NCBI GenBank assembly: GCA_046541875.1
Contig: JBKHCL010000030.1
Location: 1 to 32,084, forward strand
Source: CAZFPT01 sp046541875
Lineage (GTDB): Bacteria > Planctomycetota > Phycisphaerae > SM23-33
DNA length: 32,084 nucleotides
Reading direction: 5' to 3'
The position numbers and the translations under genes are program-made. The notes under the pieces were generated by a model. It saw nothing but the letters and a program-made list of their open reading frames with translations, was not told where the DNA came from and searched no databases. Below, in pieces: positions 1 to 6,298 of this stretch (position 1 is the first letter of the stretch; each line of letters opens with the position of its first letter).

Positions 1-93
1 ACCAGGTTGGCTGAAAGCATCTCTGTTGCTACGGCTGCACATTTTTCCGGATATCGGGTGCCACCGGCGTGTCCCCACGCCGGTGCTTCGCTG

Positions 94-154
94 TGCCACG
101 GAAAACGCTCTGAGAGGGAGCCCCCTCCGTAAGGTGGGGGCCTTTTTCGTGGCA
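94..154 (+). terminator. Nested stem-loop with T-run, probable end of an upstream transcript
   Basis: Positions 94-105 pair with 143-154 over 12 bp (one G-T wobble). They enclose a second hairpin, 121-128 with 133-140 (one mismatch, GTAA loop). Five T residues (143-147) directly follow the inner stem, so the inner hairpin with its T-run reads as an intrinsic terminator for a plus-strand transcript entering from before the window. A separate perfect 10-bp hairpin lies just upstream (62-71 with 76-85). It could also be the 3' end of a structured RNA gene; I recognise no RNA family. Confidence 0.4.
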
Positions 155-197
155 TGAGCTTCCTGTCCGCCGGTTGACAAGGGGAACGTTGGCGGTC

Positions 198-776
198 TCA
201 GGAGGGTTGGGTCAGCAGGTCGACGGCGGCGGAGAGGATCTCGCCCGGCTCGGCCATCCGTCCCGGGCCGACGGTGTCGCAGGCGAGTCGCCCGGCGTTG
301 GGGCCGACCACGTGCAGGCCCCAATCGCGGAGGGTCCGGAGGTTGGCGCGCGTGGGCGGGGCGTCCCACATGCGCGTGTTCATCGCCGGGGCCAGCAGGA
401 TCGGGCAGGCCCCGTGAGCGCTGAGGGCCAGGGCGGAGACGAGGTCGTCGGCGAGGCCGACTGCGAGCTTGGCCAGCGTGTTGGCGGTGGCCGGTGCGAC
501 GATCATCAGGTCCGCCTGCTCGGTCAGCGAGAGATGCCCGGAGCGATACTCTCGCGTGGACTGCCAGAGATCGGTATACACCATCCGCCGGGTCAGCGCC
601 TGGAACGTCAACGGCGCGACGAACCGCCTGGCCGACTCGGTCATGGCCACATGGACGCCCGCCCCGGCCTGCACGAGTTTGCTGCACAGGTCGGCCGACT
701 TGTAGCAGGCGATCCCCCCGGTGACGCACAGCAGGATCTCTCTGCCTTCCAGCGGTTTCTCGGGCGTCGGGCTCAT
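198..776 (-). CDS. coaC: Phosphopantothenoylcysteine decarboxylase (stand-alone CoaC flavoprotein)
   Basis: Decarboxylates 4'-phosphopantothenoylcysteine to 4'-phosphopantetheine in coenzyme A synthesis; an FMN-binding cytosolic HFCD-family protein. Seen: the N-terminal GGIACYKS nucleotide loop, a GHLSLT segment carrying the family's active-site His, VAPATAN, the substrate-clamp motif PAMNTRMW and the C-terminal GPGRMAEP. The protein is 192 residues, the length of the decarboxylase half only. Most bacteria fuse it to the CoaB synthetase, and no CoaB domain follows before the window edge. The ATG at 776 is preferred over an in-frame GTG at 788; neither has a strong ribosome site. It is the last gene of the pheA-to-coaC operon, 24 bp after rpoZ. 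The gmk-rpoZ-coaBC order is common in bacteria and supports the call. Confidence 0.9.
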   Translation of the reverse strand: MSPTPEKPLEGREILLCVTGGIACYKSADLCSKLVQAGAGVHVAMTESARRFVAPLTFQALTRRMVYTDLWQSTREYRSGHLSLTEQADLMIVAPATANTLAKLAVGLADDLVSALALSAHGACPILLAPAMNTRMWDAPPTRANLRTLRDWGLHVVGPNAGRLACDTVGPGRMAEPGEILSAAVDLLTQPS

Positions 777-800
777 GGCGTCGCGCACGGCAGTGCCGGG

Positions 801-1031
801 TTACTCGAGTTCTTCGGGCGTGAGAACATCGGAGTTCTCGTAATCGATGGCGATCTGGTCTTCGAGAATCTCCTGGATCGCCACTTCCATGTCCGTCATG
901 CCGGGCTTGCGGTCGACCATCGGGCGGGCACCCTGCATCAGCTCGACCATGCGGCGCTGGATCAGGGCGGTGAGCTTGAACTGACCTCCGACCTTTTCGA
1001 CAATCTCTTCGCTCTTGAGGGCTTCAATCAT
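801..1031 (-). CDS. rpoZ: RNA polymerase omega subunit
   Basis: A 76-residue small acidic protein. Omega helps fold the beta' subunit and assemble RNA polymerase. Seen: a short N-terminal helix, then GGQFKLTALIQRRMVELMQG, which matches the omega core (conserved F-x-L, then a run of basic residues), and an acidic C-terminal tail ending TPEELE. The start ATG at 1031 has a clear AAGGAG about 10 nt upstream. An in-frame open stretch runs further upstream, but it overlaps gmk in another frame and has no omega-like sequence. The position directly downstream of gmk (14 bp) is the classical gmk-rpoZ arrangement and makes the assignment firmer than such a short sequence alone would. Confidence 0.88.
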   Translation of the reverse strand: MIEALKSEEIVEKVGGQFKLTALIQRRMVELMQGARPMVDRKPGMTDMEVAIQEILEDQIAIDYENSDVLTPEELE

Positions 1032-1045
1032 GGTGTACGTGCTCC

Positions 1046-1609
1046 TTACGACCGGATGAGCGACACGACTTCGCGTGTGGCGGTTTCCAGGTCGTCGTTG
1101 ATGATGACGTGTCGATAAATGCCGCTCTGGCGGGCGGCGTCCAATTCGCTCTGGGCTGCCGACAGGCGGCGCTGGAGCTGTTCGGTTGTTTCGGTTCCCC
1201 GCTCGGTCAGTCGGCGGGCGAGTTCCTCTTCGCTGGGCGGGACGATCAGCACGAACATCGCCTCGGGCATCTTCTCGTGCACCTGCCTGCCGCCCTGTAC
1301 GTCCACGTCCATGATGAGCGTTCGGCCCTGCTGGATCGCCTCCAGTACCGGCTGGGCGGGCGTGCCGTACAGTTGACCGAACACCTCGGCCCATTCGAGC
1401 ATCTCCCCGTGCTCGATCATGTCCTCGAACGCGTCCCGCGAGACGAAGTGGTAGTCCTCGCCGGGAGTCTCGCCCTCGCGGGGTTCGCGCGTGGTGGCCG
1501 AGACGCTGAATTCCGCCTCCGTCCGCGAGATCGCCCGCCGAAGCAGCGTGCTTTTGCCCACGCCGCTGGGCCCGGAGACCACCACCAGTTTGCCTTGGTT
1601 CTCTGCCAT
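1046..1609 (-). CDS. gmk: Guanylate kinase
   Basis: Phosphorylates GMP to GDP with ATP in the cytosol. The 187 residues match the family length. Seen: P-loop GPSGVGKST at residues 13-21, the GMP-binding segment SVSATTREPREGE, DYHFVS, EWAEVFGQLYGTP, the DVDVQGG strand-loop and an R-rich lid region (TEQLQRRL). The start is the ATG at 1609, immediately before the P-loop as in other Gmk proteins. The open frame continues upstream to 1861, but that part overlaps yicC and is low-complexity. It lies 28 bp downstream of yicC and 14 bp upstream of rpoZ; the yicC-gmk-rpoZ order is widespread. Confidence 0.96.
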   Translation of the reverse strand: MAENQGKLVVVSGPSGVGKSTLLRRAISRTEAEFSVSATTREPREGETPGEDYHFVSRDAFEDMIEHGEMLEWAEVFGQLYGTPAQPVLEAIQQGRTLIMDVDVQGGRQVHEKMPEAMFVLIVPPSEEELARRLTERGTETTEQLQRRLSAAQSELDAARQSGIYRHVIINDDLETATREVVSLIRS

Positions 1610-1637
1610 GTTCAGGGTCGTCCATCGGTCGGCTGGG

Positions 1638-2519
1638 TCATTCGGCGTTCTGAACCTGTTCCTTGATGCGGTCGACGGCCGACTTGATCTCCACGACGCG
1701 GCGCGAGATATCGGCGTCGTTCGCCTTGGAGCCGATGGTGTTCGCCTCGCGGAGCATCTCCTGGGCGATGAAGTCCATCTTACGCCCGGCCGGTTCGTCC
1801 AGTTCGGTCGCCTGGCGGAACTGATCGAGATGGCCGCCAAGACGGTTGACTTCCTCGGCAATGTCGCTGCGTTCGGCGAACAGCGCCACCTCGCGCGACA
1901 GGGCGTCTTCGTCGAGGTTCAGCTTCGCCTGGCGTGTGAGTTCCTCGACCCGTTCGGTCAGCCTCTGGTGGTAATCGACCACCACCTGCCCGGAGCGTTT
2001 TTCGATCTCGCCGAGATGCTCGCGGATCACGGCGCAATGGTTCAGCAGGTCCTCGGCGAGCCCCTGCCCCTCGGCCTGTCGCATCTCGATGAGCCCGTCG
2101 ATGGCCTGGTGGATCAGGGTGAACACCTCGTCGCGCGTGGTTTCGACGAGGCCTTCGAGGCTGGGCGGTTCCATCACACCGGGCAGCAGCAGCAGGCCGG
2201 CCAGGTCGATCCGCATGCTGGTATCGCCGCCGGCTTCGATTTGCTTGAGCTGGTCGGCGTAGCTTTCCAGCACACCGGTTCGCACGGTGCAGGCTGCCTG
2301 CTCGTCGGGGACTTTCATCTTGACCGTGAGCGTGACGCTTCCGCGGGCAATGCGTTTGCGCAACAGTTGCTCGATTTCCGCCTCCGCCCGCATCCACGCC
2401 TCGGGCAGACGGATGTTGGGCTTGAGGTAGCGATTGTTCACCGAGCGGGCCTCGACGACGTAGTGAACGCCGTCGACCTCACCGCCGGCAGAGCCGAATC
2501 CGGTCATCGAACGAAGCAT
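1638..2519 (-). CDS. yicC: YicC family endoribonuclease-like protein
   Basis: A 293-residue member of the YicC/YloC family; characterised members are endoribonucleases linked to RNA turnover. Seen: the N-terminal family signature MTGFGSA, a YicC-like N-terminal domain (about residues 1-155), and the C-terminal DUF1732 region with GRKMDFIAQEMLREANTIGS followed by a regular helix ending in VDRIKEQVQN. The start ATG at 2519 has AAGGAG about 8 nt upstream. The open frame extends 22 codons further, but that overlaps the repeat-encoding 3' end of secG. It sits 25 bp after secG and 28 bp before gmk. Confidence 0.93.
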   Translation of the reverse strand: MLRSMTGFGSAGGEVDGVHYVVEARSVNNRYLKPNIRLPEAWMRAEAEIEQLLRKRIARGSVTLTVKMKVPDEQAACTVRTGVLESYADQLKQIEAGGDTSMRIDLAGLLLLPGVMEPPSLEGLVETTRDEVFTLIHQAIDGLIEMRQAEGQGLAEDLLNHCAVIREHLGEIEKRSGQVVVDYHQRLTERVEELTRQAKLNLDEDALSREVALFAERSDIAEEVNRLGGHLDQFRQATELDEPAGRKMDFIAQEMLREANTIGSKANDADISRRVVEIKSAVDRIKEQVQNAE

Positions 2520-2544
2520 GCTGTGCTCCTTGGGGCGGTGGGTT

Positions 2545-3138
2545 TCACTCGGGCACGTTGGCGTCCACGGCGGGCATGTTCGCATCGGCGGGCATGTTCG
2601 CGTCGGTGGGCATGTTTGCGTCTTCGGGCATCTCCTCCTCGACGGGCAGGAAAGACACGGTCGCCACGTCGCTGGGCTTCCAGCCGGTGCGATAGGCCCG
2701 GGCCTTGATGGTCACCGGTGGCAGGACGACAATCTTCTCGCCGCTGTTGATGCTCTGGTTGGCCGTCTCCTTGGTGGGTTCGGTCCCGTCGCGGGTGATG
2801 TAGATCGTCGTGTTACCCGTGACCGTCCAGACCTGCACTTCCGTGTTCGGGTCGACCGGGCCGCCGGCCGGGTCGAAATTCACGCCGGCAACCTTGCTCG
2901 GCGGCGTGCGTGTCACCACCACCGTGACCACGGCAAGCAGCAGGAACAGCCCCGTCAGCACGATGGTGACCCAGGTCATGACATCCCCGGTCTTGGTTCC
3001 GAACGCGCTGGAGCCCGCACCGCCCAGGGCGGCACCCAGGCCGCCGCCGCGCCCCTTCTGGAGCAGCACCACCCCGATCAGCAGGAGGCAGACGATAATG
3101 AACAGCACCATCAGAATCGTGGAAAAGAATCCCAACAT
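2545..3138 (-). CDS. secG: SecG translocase subunit with C-terminal chitobiase-type domain and repeat tail
   Basis: SecG is the small accessory subunit of the SecYEG protein-export channel. Residues 1-77 match SecG: TM1 (about 4-24), LLQKGRGGGLGAALGG, a GSSAFG loop and TM2 (about 54-76). At 197 residues the protein is nearly twice the usual length. Residues about 80-170 form a second domain with IYITRDGTEPT and VTIKARAYRTGWKPSDVATV. These are hallmarks of the CHB_HEX_C_1 beta-sandwich found at the ends of chitobiases and other secreted enzymes. The last about 25 residues are a DANMP-type six-residue repeat. With SecG topology the extension would be periplasmic. It lies between tpiA and yicC in the operon. 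The SecG call is firm; the role of the extension is unknown. Confidence 0.9.
   Translation of the reverse strand: MLGFFSTILMVLFIIVCLLLIGVVLLQKGRGGGLGAALGGAGSSAFGTKTGDVMTWVTIVLTGLFLLLAVVTVVVTRTPPSKVAGVNFDPAGGPVDPNTEVQVWTVTGNTTIYITRDGTEPTKETANQSINSGEKIVVLPPVTIKARAYRTGWKPSDVATVSFLPVEEEMPEDANMPTDANMPADANMPAVDANVPE
2557..2622 (-). repeat. 18-bp tandem repeat in the 3' end of secG
   Basis: Three to four imperfect copies of an 18-bp unit encode DANMPT, DANMPA, DANMPA-V, DANVPE. The copies differ mostly at third positions (gttcgcatc, gttcgcgtc, tttgcgtct on the plus strand). The unit is in frame, so copy-number change would alter only the length of the acidic, proline-containing tail. Confidence 0.8.
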
Positions 3139-3240
3139 TGCATTGATCTCTCATGCGTCCCGCCGAAGCGGAACTGGTAACTCGATCGCTCTTTGCACTC
3201 GCCGCCCGCCCCCGCGGGGCAGGAGGCGATCTCAAGCGGG

Positions 3241-3996
3241 CTACGCCTCCGAGACGATGCCCGCGAACGAGTCGGCCTTCAGGGCCGCCCCGCCGATCAA
3301 CCCGCCGTCGATATCCGTCTGGGCGAGAAGGTCTTTGGCGTTGGCCGGCTTCATCGAACCGCCGTACTGAATCCGCGTCGCCTCGGCGACGTCCTGGTCG
3401 TAGAGGTCGGCCAGCAGCCCGCGAATCATCGCGTGGGTTTCCTGGGCCATCTCCGGGGTCGCCGTCTTTCCGGTTCCGATCGCCCAGACCGGTTCGTAGG
3501 CGATGGTCACATTGGCCATGTCCGCCTTCGAGACGCCTTCCAGGCCCAGCTTGACCTGGCGGGTGTTGACCTCGTCGGTCTTGCCGCTTTCCCGCTCTTC
3601 GAGAAGCTCACCGACCGCCAGAATCACATCCAGCCCGTCGCCCAGCGCCTTGAGCACCTTGCGATTGATCAGTTCGTCGGTCTCGCCGATCACGTGGCGA
3701 CGCTCGCTGTGACCCAGCAGCACCAGCTCACAGCCGACGTCTTTGAGCATGGTGGAGGAAATCTCGCCGGTAAATGCGCCGTTGTCCTCGTAGAACATGT
3801 TCTGCCCGCCCACCGCGATGGGGGTGTCCTTCAGGACGGCTGTGACCGCATCGAGATACACGAAGGGCGGGAACACCGCCAGGTCCACGTTGGTCTCGGT
3901 GCCCAGGGCGTCCTTGAGGCCCTTGGCCAATTCGACGGCCTCGGCCTTGGAGGTATTCATCTTCCAGTTTCCGGCAATGAAGAGTTTTCGCGACAT
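3241..3996 (-). CDS. tpiA: Triosephosphate isomerase
   Basis: Interconverts dihydroxyacetone phosphate and glyceraldehyde 3-phosphate in glycolysis. 251 residues, the usual length. Seen: NWKMN with catalytic Lys12, GHSERR with catalytic His96, and AYEPVWAIGTGKT with catalytic Glu168 and the phosphate-gripping loop 6, then the C-terminal phosphate-binding QYGGSMKPANA and DGGLIGGAAL. The start ATG at 3996 has AAGGAAGG upstream. It follows pheA by 44 bp and precedes secG by 102 bp; the tpiA-secG pair is common in many bacteria. Confidence 0.97.
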   Translation of the reverse strand: MSRKLFIAGNWKMNTSKAEAVELAKGLKDALGTETNVDLAVFPPFVYLDAVTAVLKDTPIAVGGQNMFYEDNGAFTGEISSTMLKDVGCELVLLGHSERRHVIGETDELINRKVLKALGDGLDVILAVGELLEERESGKTDEVNTRQVKLGLEGVSKADMANVTIAYEPVWAIGTGKTATPEMAQETHAMIRGLLADLYDQDVAEATRIQYGGSMKPANAKDLLAQTDIDGGLIGGAALKADSFAGIVSEA

Positions 3997-4040
3997 CGGT
4001 GCGTCCTTCCTTATGGTTTCAGGTTCGTTAAGCAGGTGTC

Positions 4041-5147
4041 TCAGACGGGCTCGACCGCACAGGGGAAGCTCCCCAGCACGTGCAGCTCGCCGCAGTGTTC
4101 TCTGGCTTCGTTGAGGGCTTCGACGAAGTTGGGGTCTTCCAGATGACCCTCGGCGTCGACGAAGAAGTAATACTCCCAGTTCCGTCGCTGCGACGGACGG
4201 GTATCGATATTCGTCAGGTTGATCCCGAATCGGCTGAACACATTGAGCATCTCGACCAGCGCCCCGGCCCGGTGGGCGGTGGTGAACATCAGCGCGGTCT
4301 TGTCGTTGCCCGTTCGCTTGGCCGGCGTGCGGGAAATCACGAAGAACCGCGTCTGATTCTGCGGATTGTCCTCGATGTTCTCGAAGACGATCTTCAGCCC
4401 GTACAGGTCGGCCGCCAGGGTGCTGCCGATGGCGGCGAGCTGTTTCTCCGACGACGCCATCTCCGCCGCCCGCGCGCTGGAGGCCGTCGGAACCAGTTCC
4501 ACGCCGGACATGCTCGCCGAGAGCCACTTGCGGCACTGGGCGAAGATCTCCGGCTTGGAGGCGATCACGCGGATCTGCTCGGGGCGGGTATTGGCCAACA
4601 GGTTGTGATGGATCGCCACGACGACCTCCGCGCAGATGTGCACGGGCGTGTCGATGAACGAGTCCAGCGTGTCGATGATTCCACCGCCGATGGTATTCTC
4701 CACCGGCACGACGCCCAGGTCGCAATGGTCGCGGGCTACTTCCTCGAAGACGGCCCGGATGTCGGGCATTGAACAGTACTCGATGCTGGCACCGAACTTA
4801 CGCGTTGCCGCCAAGTGCGAGAAACTGCCCTTGGGCCCGAGAAAGCCCACCCGAAGCGGCTTTTCAAGGGCAAACGAGCCGCTCATCAGCTCGCGGTAGA
4901 TCGCCTGCAGCGTCGCCTGGGGAAGCGGGCCGCCGTTGAGCTCGGCGATGCGGGCCAGGACGGCCTGCTCGCGGTCCGGAGCGTAGATCGGGGTACCGTC
5001 GGTCTGCTTGACCCGCCCGACGTCCACGACGACCTCCGCGCGCTCGTTGAGCAGATCGACGATTCGCTGGTCGAGCTCGTCGATGCGGCGGCGGAGGGAC
5101 TCGAGGTCTACCTCCTCCGGCTGTGGGTTGTCCTGGTTCGACGTCAT
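4041..5147 (-). CDS. pheA: Bifunctional chorismate mutase/prephenate dehydratase
   Basis: Converts chorismate to prephenate and prephenate to phenylpyruvate, the committed steps to phenylalanine. 368 residues. Domains: AroQ-type chorismate mutase (about 12-92, with LRRRIDELDQRIVDLLNERA), prephenate dehydratase (about 98-275, with GPKGSFSH, VVPVENTIGG and the catalytic TRF at 266-268), and a C-terminal ACT domain (about 285-362). The ACT domain retains GALV (295-298) and has DTRP (315-318) where the Phe-binding motif is usually ESRP. Feedback inhibition by Phe is therefore likely but could be altered. The start ATG at 5147 begins a normal-length CM domain; the open frame upstream of it is an unrelated shadow. 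It heads the minus-strand operon. Confidence 0.95.
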   Translation of the reverse strand: MTSNQDNPQPEEVDLESLRRRIDELDQRIVDLLNERAEVVVDVGRVKQTDGTPIYAPDREQAVLARIAELNGGPLPQATLQAIYRELMSGSFALEKPLRVGFLGPKGSFSHLAATRKFGASIEYCSMPDIRAVFEEVARDHCDLGVVPVENTIGGGIIDTLDSFIDTPVHICAEVVVAIHHNLLANTRPEQIRVIASKPEIFAQCRKWLSASMSGVELVPTASSARAAEMASSEKQLAAIGSTLAADLYGLKIVFENIEDNPQNQTRFFVISRTPAKRTGNDKTALMFTTAHRAGALVEMLNVFSRFGINLTNIDTRPSQRRNWEYYFFVDAEGHLEDPNFVEALNEAREHCGELHVLGSFPCAVEPV

Positions 5148-5199
5148 CGCGGGGTCCCGGTATGGGCGCACAGTTCGTCCGCCCGGAAACAGACCGCCC

Positions 5200-5228
5200 T
5201 TTGTACCTGCACAGCCTCGAACGGTCAA
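5200..5228 (-). promoter_or_regulatory. Sigma70-type promoter of the pheA-coaC operon
   Basis: On the minus strand, TTGACC (5228-5223), a 17-bp spacer, then TACAAA (5205-5200). The predicted transcript starts near 5193, giving a leader of about 46 nt before the pheA ATG. No attenuator-like leader peptide or terminator is visible in that leader. Confidence 0.55.
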
Positions 5229-5427
5229 GGGAATTTGGCGCCTTTGCGCGCCGCCCAGCCCTCGCCGAAGACGGGACTTACTTAACTCGCCCCACGATGG
5301 TGACGATATCGAGACAGCAGCTCTGCCGCAGCGACACCGATCCCCCGTCCCGCGGGTCCGCCTGCCGACGCCAACGTGGGGCGAGCCCCTCGGGGCAACA
5401 ATGGGGACCAACAGGGCGAAACAAGCC

Positions 5428-6273
5428 ATGAAGAAGAAGGTTACGTCAATTCGAGTCCTTGCGCTGGACGATACGCCCTCCGTGCTGGGGTTGTACGAGC
5501 GGATTCTCTGCCAATCCTGGCAGGCGGCGTCCTCGGACTCCGACTGCGCCGGATGGGTGACCCGCGTATTCGGTGAGGACGGGGCAAAAGACGGCCTGCG
5601 GATGGTCCGCCCCACCCTCTGCGCGACCGGACAGGAAGCGATCCAGGCGGTCCGAAAGTCCCGCGACGACGACGACCCGTTCGCGATCGCCTTCGTGGAC
5701 GTGCGGCTGAATGAGGAGTGCGGGCTCGAAACGGCTGAGCAGGTCCGCATGATCGACCACAACGTGCACATCGTGCTGGTGACGGCCAACCTCGAGTGCG
5801 ATCCGATTTCCGTCGTCACGCGGATTCCCCCTGCCGACCGCGTGCTGTATCTCCAGAAGCCATTCCAGGCCCCGGAGATACGGCAGCTGGTCCTCGCGAT
5901 GGGCACGAAGTGGCGGGTCGAGGAACAACTCCGTCTCGGCCAAGCGTGGATGCTCGACCGCGTGCGGGAGCGAACCGTCGCCCTCCAGCAAGCCAATGAC
6001 AGTCTCGAACAGCAGCTCGCCCAGCACCAGAAGGTCCAGAGCGAACTGGCCCAGAAGGTGGCTGAACTCGAACGATTCGAGCGACTCACCGTCGGCAGGG
6101 AGTTGCGGATGGTTCGGCTGAAGCAGGAAGTCAACGAATACGCCCGCAAAGCGAACCTGCCGCCCCCGTACGACATCTCGACGATGACCGAACCCGCTTT
6201 GCCCCCCGAAACGATGGGCGACAGTTCAGTGACGTGCTCCATCCAGCACGCCGGACAGCGAACACCGGCCTGA
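5428..6273 (+). CDS. Response regulator with C-terminal coiled coil
   Basis: 281 residues. A receiver domain (about 7-160) shows the acidic pair LALDD, the phospho-acceptor Asp91 in FVDVRL, the conserved Thr in LVTAN and Lys144 in QKPF. A longer than usual insert (about 32-60) follows the first helix. There is no DNA-binding or enzymatic output domain. Instead a coiled coil (about 165-240) ends in FERLTVGRELRMVRLKQEVN and PPYD, a segment typical of linkers that precede sensor or kinase modules. It probably receives phosphate from, or hands it to, the hybrid kinase 25 bp downstream. The ATG at 5428 gives the usual receiver start; an in-frame ATG at 5401 is possible and neither has a clear ribosome site. 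It is transcribed divergently from pheA across 280 bp. Confidence 0.82.
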   Translation: MKKKVTSIRVLALDDTPSVLGLYERILCQSWQAASSDSDCAGWVTRVFGEDGAKDGLRMVRPTLCATGQEAIQAVRKSRDDDDPFAIAFVDVRLNEECGLETAEQVRMIDHNVHIVLVTANLECDPISVVTRIPPADRVLYLQKPFQAPEIRQLVLAMGTKWRVEEQLRLGQAWMLDRVRERTVALQQANDSLEQQLAQHQKVQSELAQKVAELERFERLTVGRELRMVRLKQEVNEYARKANLPPPYDISTMTEPALPPETMGDSSVTCSIQHAGQRTPA

Positions 6274-6298
6274 CCCGCCGACGCAGGAGCATCCTGGC

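Noticed and set aside
174..1118. Plus-strand open frame over coaC and rpoZ
   Set aside because: Antisense to two conserved genes; Gly/Arg/His-rich without motifs.
5148..6242. In-frame upstream extension of pheA on the minus strand
   Set aside because: It overlaps the receiver gene on the opposite strand, is Ser/Arg-rich and not conserved-looking; the chorismate mutase domain begins normally at 5147.
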